A DNA stretch of 49,951 bases, taken from an uncultured Clostridia bacterium. Its GTDB lineage: Bacteria; Bacillota; Clostridia; TANB77; CAG-508. Under the pieces are notes generated by a model. That model worked only from the letters and a program-made list of their open reading frames with translations. It was not told the DNA's origin and did not search any database. Numbering within the stretch: position 1 is the first letter of the stretch; the number at the start of each line of letters is the position of its first letter. A program made the position numbers and the translations under genes. This document shows positions 8,357 to 17,825 of this stretch, piece by piece. Where the stretch lies: positions 1 to 49,951 of the forward strand of contig CALXWR010000005.1 in NCBI GenBank assembly GCA_944392465.1, given 5' to 3'.

Positions 8357-8393
8357 TCTTACTATTCTAAATTAAATTAAATAATTAAATTAC

Positions 8394-8705
8394 TTAAATT
8401 TGCTTACTACTAAGCTCTATTATTAAATCCATATTATCATCTTTTGCTGCTTTGTTTTTTCTAATAGCTCCACATTTTTTGCATTTATATATTATCACAT
8501 AACCTTTTTTACTATCTATTTCTAATGAGACTGGCTCTAAATCTCCATGACATTCTTCCATTCTATCCCCTGGATTTATGTCTACATGTTTTGAATGTAA
8601 ACATTTGGGGCAATGGTCTCTGCAAGAATATCCTAATTTCGGAACTTTTTTTCCACAATTATCACATATAAACTCTTCATCTATTTCAGTAAATCTTTTT
8701 TCCAT
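8394..8705 (-). CDS. RNHCP domain zinc-binding protein
   Basis: A 103-aa protein with two or three zinc-ribbon-like Cys clusters: CDNCGKKVP (residues 14-22), CRDHCPKCLHSKHVD (28-42) and CKKCGAIRKNKA near residue 79. This arrangement matches the RNHCP family (named after an RNHCP-like motif), whose function is not established. The ATG follows a weak AGGAG. The gene is compact and lies 70 nt downstream of the nucleoside kinase, so it is probably in the same transcript, ending at the palindrome. Confidence 0.75.
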   Translation of the reverse strand: MEKRFTEIDEEFICDNCGKKVPKLGYSCRDHCPKCLHSKHVDINPGDRMEECHGDLEPVSLEIDSKKGYVIIYKCKKCGAIRKNKAAKDDNMDLIIELSSKQI

Positions 8706-8775
8706 TTTTTGCTCCTATTTATTTTAATATTGCTTTTCTTGTTGTGTATATCTTTACATTAATCAGCATTTATTT

Positions 8776-10365
8776 TTATTGTACATCAAATATACTTCCT
8801 CCTATAAACTCTCTTATTAGGGAATTTTTAGGTATATATTCATCGTCTATATCATCAAAATATTTTAATAGTTCACATAAACTTTGTGCTTCTGAATATT
8901 CGGGATGAGTATTATCGATCTCTTTTAGTAGTGGTAGAGCATATTTTTTTAGTACTGATATTTCATATATTAATGATGTATTAAACATACTATCTGCATC
9001 TTCTTGAAATGGATATATATAGCTTTCTTCTCCTTTATTAACCATTTCCCAATTTTCTAATGTATGAAGTGCTTTATATCCTCTAAAGTTATTATCTCTA
9101 ACTATTCTACGTATTAATCTTGTATCTGTTGTGGAAATTCTATTATAGTAATCTATGTTTAGAACTGTTAATGCACTAATATATATTTTATATTTTTGCT
9201 CTTTTGGTATTGCTTCTGTTAATTTATCATTTAAACAATGGATTCCTTCTATAACTAATATCTCATTGTTTCTCATTCTCATTTTATTACCCTTATATTC
9301 TTTATGTCCTGTTTTAAAGTTAAATGTAGGTAAATCAACTTCTTCTCCATTTAGCAATTTTGTTAAGTGATCATTAAATAATTTCAAATCTATTGAATCC
9401 AATCTTTCAAAATCATATTGACCATTTTCATCTTTTGGAGTATTTTCTCTTTCAACAAAATAATTGTCTACAGATATTGTAAGTGGCTTAATTCCATTTA
9501 GCTTTAATTGTATTCCTAATCTTTGTGCAAATGTAGTTTTTCCTGATGATGAAGGTCCTGCTATTAATATTATTTTTATATTTTTTCTTTTTACAATTTT
9601 ATCTGCTATATCAGATATTTTTTTCTCATGTAATGCTTCTGCAAGTAAAATTAGTTCTTTTGATTTTCCTTCTTCTATCTTTTTATTTAGTTTATATATT
9701 GTATTTACATTTAATACTTTATATATATCATCATAATCCTCTAATGTTTGTAGTAGTTTTTTTGTTTCTTTATATTTATCTAATTTATATGGTGCTTTTT
9801 TATCTGGATATCTTAATAAAAATCCATCATGATATTTTACTATATCAAATATCTTTATGTATCCTGTAGATATTGGCATAACTCCATAAAAATAGTTGTA
9901 ATAATTCTCGCAGAAATATAATGAAACTTCATCTTTATATTTATTATCTAGTTGTAATATTCCTCTTAATGTTTTTTCTCTTTCATAAAATTTTTCTGCT
10001 TCTTCTTTTGTCATTTCTATTTTTTTTATTTTCAAATTGCTTTTTACTATTTCTGTCATCTCATTTTTTATGTTTTCAATCATTTCGTTTGTAACTTTCA
10101 TATTATCTACATTACAAAATATTGAATTTGAAAGCTGACAATTTACTGTAAGATAAGCTTTTGGATATACTCTATTAAAAGCCATCCCCATTATATATAG
10201 AATTCCTCTTTGATAAACTCTTCTTCCATCTTTTGTAGTAAGATCTATTGGAACTACATCATCTAAATTATCCACTTCTTCATTTAATGATTTAATTTCA
10301 TTTTTATATTTACAAGCAAGAATGTTTTTTTCCTTGTCATCTCTAAATTTTTCTATTGCTAACAT
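8776..10365 (-). CDS. Nucleoside (uridine-type) kinase with N-terminal ThrRS-like domain
   Basis: A 529-aa two-domain protein. The N-terminal half (about 1-255) resembles the TGS/SAD region of threonyl-tRNA synthetase fused to kinases of this group. The C-terminal half is a uridine-kinase/phosphoribulokinase P-loop domain: Walker A GPSSSGKTTFAQRLG (near residue 271), DNYFVERENTPKDENG and the lid-like TTDTRLIRRIVRDN. It likely phosphorylates uridine/cytidine or a related nucleoside; specificity is not visible. ATG 10365 follows GGAGG. The order mutS, kinase, RNHCP is collinear on the minus strand, but the hairpins at 10445-10520 separate it from mutS. Confidence 0.85.
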   Translation of the reverse strand: MLAIEKFRDDKEKNILACKYKNEIKSLNEEVDNLDDVVPIDLTTKDGRRVYQRGILYIMGMAFNRVYPKAYLTVNCQLSNSIFCNVDNMKVTNEMIENIKNEMTEIVKSNLKIKKIEMTKEEAEKFYEREKTLRGILQLDNKYKDEVSLYFCENYYNYFYGVMPISTGYIKIFDIVKYHDGFLLRYPDKKAPYKLDKYKETKKLLQTLEDYDDIYKVLNVNTIYKLNKKIEEGKSKELILLAEALHEKKISDIADKIVKRKNIKIILIAGPSSSGKTTFAQRLGIQLKLNGIKPLTISVDNYFVERENTPKDENGQYDFERLDSIDLKLFNDHLTKLLNGEEVDLPTFNFKTGHKEYKGNKMRMRNNEILVIEGIHCLNDKLTEAIPKEQKYKIYISALTVLNIDYYNRISTTDTRLIRRIVRDNNFRGYKALHTLENWEMVNKGEESYIYPFQEDADSMFNTSLIYEISVLKKYALPLLKEIDNTHPEYSEAQSLCELLKYFDDIDDEYIPKNSLIREFIGGSIFDVQ

Positions 10366-10444
10366 ATTAATTCCTCCTATTATAGTAAGTTCTTCTCTAT
10401 TATTCTTATGTGCCAGTATAGTATACTATTTGTTATAATCACCA

Positions 10445-10520
10445 TTGCCTTTGAGATTTCCTCCTTGCTGTTGGATACTCAAATTGGCAAGAACAAAGGG
10501 CGACCAAGGTCGCTTTGTTC
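10445..10520. terminator. Two adjacent hairpins after mutS
   Basis: GAACAAAG (10491-10498) pairs with CTTTGTTC (10513-10520), with inner CGACC/GGTCG, immediately 3' of the mutS stop. A second stem pairs TTGCC-TTTGAG-TTTCC (10445-10461) with GGATA-CTCAAA-TTGGCAA (10473-10490). No U-run follows directly, so this may be a palindromic repeat serving as an mRNA 3' end rather than a classic terminator. Confidence 0.5.
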
Positions 10521-13139
10521 TTAAGACGACATCTTCTCTTTTATTTTCACTAAAGTGTTTAATGCTTCAATTGGTGTTAATTCATTAACATCAACTTTAT
10601 CAAGTTCTTGGGCAAGTTCTGCCAATTTATAATTATACATTGTAAGTTGACCTTCTGTAACATTTTTATTTTCTTTTTCTATTTTCTTATTATTAAGTAC
10701 ATTTTTTCTTTCTATTGATTTTAATATTTCATTTGCTCTTTTTGTAACTACTCTAGGAACTCCGGCAAGTTTTGCTACATGCACTCCATAACTTTCATCT
10801 GTTCCTCCGTTTACTATTTTTCTTAAAAAAATTATATCTTCTCCTTTTTCTTTTACAGCAATAGAGTAATTTTTTACACCTTCTAACTTGTTTTCCAAAT
10901 CTGTTAATTCATGATAATGTGTTGCAAATAATGTTTTTGCTCCACATTTTTCTTTGTCTGAAATATATTCTGCAACAGCCCATGCTATTGATAATCCATC
11001 ATATGTAGATGTACCTCTTCCTATTTCATCTAGTATTACTAAACTATTTGCTGTTGCTTCTTTTAATATTTGAGCCACTTCCATCATTTCTACCATAAAT
11101 GTACTTTGTCCCATGCTTAAGTCATCAGATGCTCCTACCCTTGTAAAAATTTTGTCAACTACTCCAATACTAGCACTAGATGCTGGTACAAAACTTCCAA
11201 CTTGTGCCATTAGTACTATTAATGCCACTTGTCTCATATATGTAGATTTTCCTGCCATATTAGGTCCTGTAATTATTGCTAATCTATTATCATTTTTATC
11301 TAAATATGTATCATTTTGAACAAAACTTCCGCTTGGCAATATTTTTTCTATTACTGGGTGACGTCCATCTTTTATATCTATTATCCCACTATTATCAACA
11401 TTTGGTCTTACATAATTTTGGTCTTCTGCAACTGTTGCAAATGCTGAAAGTGCATCTAGTGTTGCTATAGTTTCTGCTGTTTTTTGTATTCTTTCTATTT
11501 GTGCTTCTATTTTATCTCTTACTTTTACAAATATATCATACTCTAAATTAACAACCTTTTCTTCTGCTCCAAGTATTTGGTTTTCTAAGTTTTTTAATTC
11601 TTCTGTAATATATCTTTCACCATTTGTTAGAGTTTGCTTTCTAATATATCTATCTGTTGGCACTAATGAAATATTTGATTTTGAAACTTCTATATAATAT
11701 CCAAATACTTTGTTAAATCCAACTTTTAGAGCTTTTATGCCTGTTTTTTCTCTTTCTTCCGCTTCTAATTGCACAATCCATTTTTTGCCATCTGTTGTTG
11801 CTGTTTTTAATTTATCAACTTCTTCATTAAATCCAAGTTTTATTAATCCACCTTCTTTTACACTAATTGGTGGTTCTTCAACTATTGTTTTATCTATTAG
11901 TTCATATATATCTTCTAATGTATCTAAATTATTATACAAATTTACCAAAAGCTCAGACTTACAATTAGCAAGCACTTTCTTTACTCCTGGAAGTTGACCT
12001 GCTGATGTTTTAAGAGAAATTAAATCTCTACCATTAGCACTTCCATATGATATCTTTCCTGCTAATCTTTCTATATCATATACTTTTTTTAAGCTATCTA
12101 TTATATCTCCTCTTAATATAATATTATCCTTTAATTCAGCTACTGCATCTAACCTTTGGTTTATTTTTTTTGTGCTTATTAAAGGATTATTAAGCCATCT
12201 TCTAATAAGTCTTCCTCCCATAGATGTTGAGGATTTATCTAGCACCCATAAAAGAGTTCCTTTTTTAGTTTTATCTCTAAGTTTCTCTGTTATTTCTAAA
12301 TTTCTTCTTGCATTTATGTCTAATGCCATATATTTAGTTGTATTATATATTACCAATTTATTTATATGGTCTAAACTATTTTTTTGAGTGTCTAATAAAT
12401 ACGCTAGTAGAGCATTTGTAGCAGGTATTGATAAATTATATGCTTCTATATTTTCAATTTCATTATTTTCATCATCTATAATTTTATATTTTTCTATTAG
12501 TTTTTCTTTATCATTTACAAATTTGTCCTCATCAAGTCTTGTTACATATACTTCAAATCTTTCTTTTATCTTGTCAATTTCTTCTTTAGAATCGAACATC
12601 ATTTGATTCACAACAAGTTCTGCTGGAGAATATTTTGAAATTTCGTCCATAAGAGATGTAAAGTTATTTGTTTCTCTTATTTCAGTTGTTCTAAAATCAC
12701 CTGTTGTCACATCACATACAGTTATCCCAAAATATATCCCATTTTTATAAACACACATTATATAATTATTTTTCCTATCGTCTAGTAAATTAGCCTCTAT
12801 AACAGTTCCTGGTGTTATAACTCTTATAACATCTCTTTTAACCATTCCTTTGGCTTTTTTGGGATCTTCCATTTGCTCACAAATAGCAACTTTATATCCT
12901 TTTGCAATTAGTTTTGAAATATAATTCTCTGACGCATGATATGGAACACCACACATAGGTGCTCTTTCTTCCATTCCACACTCTTTTCCTGTAAGTGTTA
13001 GCTCTAATTCTCTAGAAACATTAATTGCATCATCAAAAAACATTTCATAAAAATCGCCTAATCTATAAAATAGTATACAATCTTTGTATTGATTTTTAGT
13101 ATCCAAATAATGTTGCATCATTGGTGAATATCCTGCCAT
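10521..13139 (-). CDS. mutS: DNA mismatch repair protein MutS
   Basis: An 872-aa mismatch-recognition ATPase. The mismatch-binding domain has LGDFYEMFFDDA (Phe-X-Glu motif) near residue 27. The core and clamp domains follow, then the ABC ATPase: GPNMAGKSTYMRQ (Walker A, near residue 620), DEIGRGTSTYDG (Walker B/signature) and FATHYHEL. Start ATG 13139 (MAGYSPMMQHYLD) follows an ATGGAGG ribosome binding site. An ORF start at 13196 overlapping miaB is rejected. It lies 20 nt after miaB; miaB-mutS is a conserved Clostridia order, although mutL is not seen downstream. All Arg codons avoid CGG. Confidence 0.97.
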   Translation of the reverse strand: MAGYSPMMQHYLDTKNQYKDCILFYRLGDFYEMFFDDAINVSRELELTLTGKECGMEERAPMCGVPYHASENYISKLIAKGYKVAICEQMEDPKKAKGMVKRDVIRVITPGTVIEANLLDDRKNNYIMCVYKNGIYFGITVCDVTTGDFRTTEIRETNNFTSLMDEISKYSPAELVVNQMMFDSKEEIDKIKERFEVYVTRLDEDKFVNDKEKLIEKYKIIDDENNEIENIEAYNLSIPATNALLAYLLDTQKNSLDHINKLVIYNTTKYMALDINARRNLEITEKLRDKTKKGTLLWVLDKSSTSMGGRLIRRWLNNPLISTKKINQRLDAVAELKDNIILRGDIIDSLKKVYDIERLAGKISYGSANGRDLISLKTSAGQLPGVKKVLANCKSELLVNLYNNLDTLEDIYELIDKTIVEEPPISVKEGGLIKLGFNEEVDKLKTATTDGKKWIVQLEAEEREKTGIKALKVGFNKVFGYYIEVSKSNISLVPTDRYIRKQTLTNGERYITEELKNLENQILGAEEKVVNLEYDIFVKVRDKIEAQIERIQKTAETIATLDALSAFATVAEDQNYVRPNVDNSGIIDIKDGRHPVIEKILPSGSFVQNDTYLDKNDNRLAIITGPNMAGKSTYMRQVALIVLMAQVGSFVPASSASIGVVDKIFTRVGASDDLSMGQSTFMVEMMEVAQILKEATANSLVILDEIGRGTSTYDGLSIAWAVAEYISDKEKCGAKTLFATHYHELTDLENKLEGVKNYSIAVKEKGEDIIFLRKIVNGGTDESYGVHVAKLAGVPRVVTKRANEILKSIERKNVLNNKKIEKENKNVTEGQLTMYNYKLAELAQELDKVDVNELTPIEALNTLVKIKEKMSS

Positions 13140-13159
13140 TATTTTAACCTCCATTCGAG

Positions 13160-14569
13160 CTAATTTAGCTCTAATATCTCTCCTTTTAAATACCATTTAT
13201 GTTCAGATATTATTTTTACATTTACAACTTTTCCAATTGCATCCTCAGCTGCTTCAAATATAACTACTTTATTAGTATCTGTTCTTCCTGTTAAAAATTT
13301 ATTATTTGTTTTGCTATATCCTTCTACAAGCAATTCAAAGTTTTTGCCTATATACTCTTTATTGTTTTCTTCTACTAATCTTTCATATAACTCTTTTAAT
13401 CTATCAAATCTTTTATGTTTAATATCTTCTGGAATTTGATTTTCCATTTCATCAGCTGGTGTTCCTTTTCTTCTAGAATATATAAACATAAAAATTTGCT
13501 CGAATTTAACCTTTCTTACCACATCTAAAGTATCTTCAAAATCCTCTTCTGTTTCTCCTGGAAAGCCTACGATTATATCTGTAGAGAACTTTACATTAGG
13601 AATCATTTTTTTCATCTTATCAACTAAATTTAAATATTGCTCTTTTGTATAAACTCTATTCATCACTTTAAGCACATTTGTACTACCAGATTGAAGTGGC
13701 AAATGAATAAACTTAGAAACATTTTTACAATCTCTTATAGCCTCTATAACGTCATCTGTAAAATCCTTAGGATGTGGTGAAATAAATCTAATTTTTTCTA
13801 TTCCATCAATTTCATTAACAGCTCTTAATAATTTAGCAAATGAATTTATCTCTGATGTAACTTCGCCTTTCTCCCTTTCAACTCTCATGTATGAGTTAAC
13901 ATTTTGTCCAAGCAACGTAATTTCTTTGTAGCCTTCCTTTGCTAAATTGCTTATCTCTTGCAAAATATCTTCTGGACTTCTACTTCTTTCTCTACCACGC
14001 ACATATGGAACAATACAATATGTACAAAAATTGTTGCATCCATTCATTATAGTAACAGATGCTCTTATATTATCATCTCTTTTAATAGGAAGCCCTTCTA
14101 TAATCTCTCCATCAATATCCAATATATCCGTTATTTTTCTATTATCAATTATAGCATCATATAAATCCTTTGGAAATTTATACAAAGTATGAGTACCAAA
14201 AATAACATCATATTTATAACTTTTCTTTATTTTATCAACAATATGCTTTTCTTGCATCATGCAACCACCAATAGCAATTATTGTCCCCTTTGCTTCCTTT
14301 TGCTTTTTAACCTCACCTAACTTACCAAAAAGCTTTTCTTCAGCATTTTCTCTTACACAACAAGTATTATATATAACCAAATCTGCATCCATTATATCAT
14401 CAGTCTCAGTATAACCCATTTTCTCAGCCATACCACAAATCTTTTCAGAATCATTCTCATTTAGCTGGCACCCCATGGTTAATATGTAATATTTCAAATT
14501 CTTCCCATCATTTATTGTTTTAACTTTATCTATATATGTTAATTCATTTTCTATATCCGATTTTTTCAT
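13160..14569 (-). CDS. miaB: tRNA-2-methylthio-N6-dimethylallyladenosine synthase MiaB
   Basis: A 469-aa radical-SAM methylthiotransferase that modifies A37 of tRNAs reading UNN codons. The N-terminal UPF0004 domain has TMGCQLNENDSEK and two further Cys (YNTCCVREN, IGGCMMQEK), which bind the auxiliary cluster. The radical-SAM motif is CNNFCTYCIVPYVRGRERSR (CxxxCxxC). A C-terminal TRAM domain ends in HKWYLKGEILELN. The length is usual. ATG 14569 has a GAGAGGA about 9 nt upstream. It is first in a miaB-mutS operon, and the REP-like repeats lie directly upstream. Confidence 0.96.
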   Translation of the reverse strand: MKKSDIENELTYIDKVKTINDGKNLKYYILTMGCQLNENDSEKICGMAEKMGYTETDDIMDADLVIYNTCCVRENAEEKLFGKLGEVKKQKEAKGTIIAIGGCMMQEKHIVDKIKKSYKYDVIFGTHTLYKFPKDLYDAIIDNRKITDILDIDGEIIEGLPIKRDDNIRASVTIMNGCNNFCTYCIVPYVRGRERSRSPEDILQEISNLAKEGYKEITLLGQNVNSYMRVEREKGEVTSEINSFAKLLRAVNEIDGIEKIRFISPHPKDFTDDVIEAIRDCKNVSKFIHLPLQSGSTNVLKVMNRVYTKEQYLNLVDKMKKMIPNVKFSTDIIVGFPGETEEDFEDTLDVVRKVKFEQIFMFIYSRRKGTPADEMENQIPEDIKHKRFDRLKELYERLVEENNKEYIGKNFELLVEGYSKTNNKFLTGRTDTNKVVIFEAAEDAIGKVVNVKIISEHKWYLKGEILELN

Positions 14570-14643
14570 TAAAATTCTATCCTCTCTGCTCCCATTTAAC
14601 TACTATATTTTACATGAAAAAAGCACTTTTTTCAAGTGCTTTT

Positions 14644-14782
14644 GCCAAACTTGTCACCAAAAGGGACAGGCTCTTTTGTGCCAGACTTGTCATCAATAGG
14701 GACAGACTCTTTTGTGCCAGACTTGTCATCAATAGGGACAGACTCTTTTGTGCCAGACTTGTCATCAATAGGGACAGACTCT
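14644..14782 (+). repeat. Four tandem 36-bp REP-like units
   Basis: Units start at 14644, 14680, 14716 and 14752 (the last incomplete). Each has the form GCCAGACTTGTCATCAATAG then GGACAGACTCTTTTGT. Units 2-4 are almost identical and unit 1 has a few substitutions. The same element occurs in pairs with 36-nt spacing at 14848, 24237, 46428 and 47803. It occupies the miaB-sleB gap (14570-14908) together with the inverted pair at 14848-14906. Confidence 0.88.
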
Positions 14783-14847
14783 ACTCAGTTATAATAGATT
14801 TTCTTTTAGTAGCCTGTTATTAAAAGTGATATAGATAAATTTAAGGT

Positions 14848-14906
14848 ATAGTCTGTCCCTAAAAGTGACATAAATGGCACTAAAGAGCCTGTCCCCTAAA
14901 CTGACA
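14848..14906 (-). repeat. Inverted pair of REP-like units
   Basis: Two 36-nt-spaced copies (GTCTGTCCCTAAAAGTGAC and GCCTGTCCCCTAAACTGAC) in the orientation opposite to the tandem array at 14644. The pair ends 3 nt before the sleB-like stop codon, so it may act in 3'-end formation. Confidence 0.82.
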
Positions 14907-14908
14907 TT

Positions 14909-15628
14909 TTATTTGCAAAATCTGTGTTTTCCTATTGTGACTGTCATTGGTCTAGACCAAATCCATTTATTAGTAGCTGTTGCTGGATTAAAATAGTATA
15001 TTGCTCCATTAGATGGATCCCACCCATTTAATGCATCTTGTGCTGCTTTTTTTGCAGTATCATTTGGGGTTAAATTTATTTGTCCATCACTTACTACATC
15101 AAATGCTCCTTTTTGATAAATTACTCCTGATACAGTATTGGGAAATGAGCTATTTCTTACCCTATTTAAAACAACTGCTGCTACTGCCACTTGCCCTGTA
15201 TAGGGTTCTCCTCTTGCTTCTCCATACACCAGTCTACTTAATAAGTTTAAATCATTTGAATTTGTTGATGAACTTGAATTATTCGATGAACTTCCTGAAT
15301 TTCCACTGTTCCCTGATGAGTTAAATATTCCCATTGCTTGTAATGTTTTAGTTCCTGCTATTCCATCTACTACTAATCCATTCTTTTTTTGAAATCTTTT
15401 TACTGCTTCTAATGTTTGACTTCCATATATTCCATCCACATTTCCGTTATAATATCCCCATCTTTTTAATTTTGCTTGTATTGTTCTTACCTCTTCTCCT
15501 CTTGAGCCATATTTAGATAATGCATATATCTCGTTATTTCTAAAGAACACATTGTATGAAATAAATATTAAGCTAACTAAAAAGATTATTATAATTGCTT
15601 TTATATTCTTTTTTACTTTTAAAGCCAA
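14909..15628 (-). CDS. sleB: SleB-type spore cortex-lytic / cell wall hydrolase
   Basis: A 239-aa exported hydrolase. An N-terminal TM/signal (about 8-28) is followed by a PG_binding_1 domain (GSRGEEVRTIQAKL...YGSQTLEAVKRFQ, ~40-100), a Ser/Asn linker and a Hydrolase_2 domain starting LLSRLVYGEARGEPYTGQVAVAAVVLNR, with the catalytic Glu in GEARGE. This is the architecture of SleB, the lytic transglycosylase that degrades spore cortex at germination. The start appears to be TTG 15628. Its weak AAAGTGGTG site lies in the 3' arm of the hairpin at 15634-15693, which may limit translation. Confidence 0.85.
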   Translation of the reverse strand: MALKVKKNIKAIIIIFLVSLIFISYNVFFRNNEIYALSKYGSRGEEVRTIQAKLKRWGYYNGNVDGIYGSQTLEAVKRFQKKNGLVVDGIAGTKTLQAMGIFNSSGNSGNSGSSSNNSSSSTNSNDLNLLSRLVYGEARGEPYTGQVAVAAVVLNRVRNSSFPNTVSGVIYQKGAFDVVSDGQINLTPNDTAKKAAQDALNGWDPSNGAIYYFNPATATNKWIWSRPMTVTIGKHRFCK

Positions 15629-15633
15629 TATAA

Positions 15634-15693
15634 AACACCACTTTCTATAAACAAAATAAACAATTTTATCTTATTTTATCCGAAATTGGTGTT
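15634..15693 (-). terminator. Hairpin after fhs, overlapping the sleB leader
   Basis: On the minus strand AACACCAATTTC (15682-15693) pairs with GAAAGTGGTGTT (15634-15645) with one mismatch, followed by TTTATATT. It could terminate fhs transcripts. Its 3' arm contains the presumed sleB ribosome binding site. Confidence 0.5.
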
Positions 15694-15706
15694 ATTATAC
15701 ATTTTA

Positions 15707-17368
15707 TTAAAATATTCCAATTATATTTCCGTCTTCATCTAAATCTATATTTTCTGCTGCCGGAACCTTTGGAAGTCCTGGCATTGTCATTATTTTTCCT
15801 GTTATAGCTACAACAAATTCAGCTCCAGATTTTAATATAACTTCATTTACATGTATTTTAAATGGTTCTAAGCACTCCAAATTCTTTTGGTCATCAGAAA
15901 AAGAATATTGTGTTTTAGCAATACATACAGGTAAGTTTCCATATCCTAATTCTTCTATTCTTTTTATTTGTTCTTCTGCTTCTTTGGTATATTCTACTCC
16001 CTCTGCTCCATATACTTTTGTTGCCACATCCTGTAATTTCTCTTTTAAGCTTTCTTTTAAATCATACATGTAATGTAATTTAGAATCTTTTTTTGTTAAT
16101 TCAACAATTTTTTCAGCTAAATCTGTAGCACCTTCTCCACCTTTTTCCCAACTTTCTACTAAACTTAATTCTATTCCTTGCTCTTTTAATTTGTTACGCA
16201 AAAATTCAATTTCATTTTCTGTGTCTTGCGTATATTTATTTATTGCTACAATTACATTTAAACCATATTTGTTTTTTAAGTTATCTACATGTCTTAAAAG
16301 ATTGTTAAATCCTCTTTCTAACGCTTCAATACTTTCGTTTTGAATTTCATCTTTTGTCATTCCACCATGATATTTTAATGCTTTAATTGTAGCCACGCAA
16401 ACTACTGCATCTGGTTTGATTTCTGCCTTTCTGCATTTTATATCCAAGAATTTTTCTGCACCTAAATCAGCTCCAAATCCTGCTTCTGTTATTACGTAAT
16501 CTCCTAACTTTAGTGCAAGACGAGTTGCAATAATACTATTACATCCATGAGCTATATTAGCAAATGGACCACCATGTACAATAGCTGGCACTTTTTCTAA
16601 AGTTTGAACTAAGTTTGGATTTAATGCATCTTTTAATAGAACAGTTAATGCTCCATCAGCCTTTAAATCTCGTGCTGTTATCGGCTTTTCATCCTTAGTA
16701 TATCCAACAATTATATTTCCAATTCTCCTTTTTAAGTCGTTTATATCAGTAGCTAAGCAAAATATTGCCATTATTTCTGATGCAACAGATATATCAAAAC
16801 CATCTTCTCTTGGCACAACTTTCTTTTCACCAGATAGTCCTGTTTCTACTTTTCTTAGTTGTCTATCATTTAAATCAACACACCTTTTCCATGTTACTTT
16901 ATCAAATCCAAGGCTGTTTCCAAAATAAATGTGGTTATCTATCATGGCAGATAGAAGATTGTTAGCAGATGTAATTGCATGAATGTCTCCTGTAAAATGT
17001 AAATTAATATCCTCCATTGGGGCTATTTGTGAATGTCCTCCACCTGTTGCTCCACCTTTTATTCCAAATACTGGTCCTAAAGATGGTTCTCTTAAAGCTA
17101 AAATTGGCTTTTCTCCAATTTTTTTAAGCCCATCTGCAAGTCCTATTGCCATTGTTGTTTTACCTTCTCCTAATGGTGTTGGATTTATTGCAGTTACTAA
17201 AACTAGTTTTCCATCTTTTTTAGCTTTTAAATTTTTCATTATATTTAAATTTATTTTAGCTTTATATTTTCCATATAGCTCTAAACTTTCATCTGGAATT
17301 CCTATACTTTCTGCAATTTTTTGTATTTTTTCTAGTCTTGTGTTTCTTGCAATCTCTACATCTCCCAT
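15707..17368 (-). CDS. fhs: Formate-tetrahydrofolate ligase
   Basis: A 553-aa enzyme that joins formate to tetrahydrofolate with ATP, giving 10-formyl-THF in one-carbon metabolism (the methyl branch in acetogens). The P-loop is NPTPLGEGKTTMAIGLADGL (near residue 64). Other conserved stretches are REPSLGPVFGIKGGATGGG, FANIAHGCNSI, TEAGFGADLGAEKF and the C-terminal GKIMTMPGLPKVPAAENIDLD. Full length. The ATG follows AAGAAGGTAAG. No folD or other one-carbon genes adjoin it, so a role in purine and glycine metabolism is as likely as acetogenesis. Confidence 0.97.
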   Translation of the reverse strand: MGDVEIARNTRLEKIQKIAESIGIPDESLELYGKYKAKINLNIMKNLKAKKDGKLVLVTAINPTPLGEGKTTMAIGLADGLKKIGEKPILALREPSLGPVFGIKGGATGGGHSQIAPMEDINLHFTGDIHAITSANNLLSAMIDNHIYFGNSLGFDKVTWKRCVDLNDRQLRKVETGLSGEKKVVPREDGFDISVASEIMAIFCLATDINDLKRRIGNIIVGYTKDEKPITARDLKADGALTVLLKDALNPNLVQTLEKVPAIVHGGPFANIAHGCNSIIATRLALKLGDYVITEAGFGADLGAEKFLDIKCRKAEIKPDAVVCVATIKALKYHGGMTKDEIQNESIEALERGFNNLLRHVDNLKNKYGLNVIVAINKYTQDTENEIEFLRNKLKEQGIELSLVESWEKGGEGATDLAEKIVELTKKDSKLHYMYDLKESLKEKLQDVATKVYGAEGVEYTKEAEEQIKRIEELGYGNLPVCIAKTQYSFSDDQKNLECLEPFKIHVNEVILKSGAEFVVAITGKIMTMPGLPKVPAAENIDLDEDGNIIGIF

Positions 17369-17382
17369 AACTTACCTTCTTT

Positions 17383-17820
17383 CTAACCAAATATTAGACC
17401 TACTATTACCCCAATTAAAGCACCAACAAAAACTTGTACTGGTGTATGTCCTAGAACTTCCTGTAGTTTTTCTGTAACTTCTACATTTGTAAGTCCTGGT
17501 GTTTGAACTATTTTGTTAAGAAGTTTTGCTTGCTTTCCTGCTGCTCTTCTTACTCCTGCCGCATCATACATTACTACAAATGCAAATACTACGGACAATC
17601 CAAATATTGCAGAATTTACCCCATAATTTTTGCCTATCATTGTAGCTAATGCAATAACAACTGCAGAGTGAGAACTTGGCATTCCTCCTGCACCTAATAT
17701 TCTTTTAAAATTAAATTTTTTTGTAGTTACTAAATCATATATTAACTTAAAAAGTTGTATAAAAAACCATGTTGCAAATGGTATTATTAAATATCTGTAT
17801 TCGTAAATAAACCCCATCAT
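17383..17820 (-). CDS. Divergent PAP2 family (YuiD/DUF212-like) membrane protein
   Basis: A 145-aa membrane protein. The conserved RILGAGGMPSSHSAVVIALAT and VVMYDAAGVRRAAGKQA motifs match the divergent PAP2/DUF212 family (Bacillus YuiD), an acid-phosphatase-like membrane fold. About four hydrophobic segments are present, ending GHTPVQVFVGALIGVIVGLI. The substrate is unknown; a lipid-phosphate phosphatase role is an inference from the fold. It starts 5 nt after the xseB stop, so it is coupled to the xse operon, and fhs follows 14 nt downstream. Confidence 0.85.
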   Translation of the reverse strand: MMGFIYEYRYLIIPFATWFFIQLFKLIYDLVTTKKFNFKRILGAGGMPSSHSAVVIALATMIGKNYGVNSAIFGLSVVFAFVVMYDAAGVRRAAGKQAKLLNKIVQTPGLTNVEVTEKLQEVLGHTPVQVFVGALIGVIVGLIFG

Positions 17821-17825
17821 CTTTC

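Noticed and set aside
13140-13196. Longer MutS start overlapping miaB.
   Set aside because: MAGYSPMMQHYLD at 13139 has the right ribosome binding site and matches the MutS N-terminus.
14644-14782. CRISPR array.
   Set aside because: The units are contiguous direct repeats without unique spacers, and no cas genes are present.
14536-14823. 95-aa ORF with a 12-residue repeated peptide on the plus strand.
   Set aside because: It is a by-product of the tandem 36-bp DNA repeat (a multiple of 3), lacks a ribosome binding site and is antisense to the miaB start.
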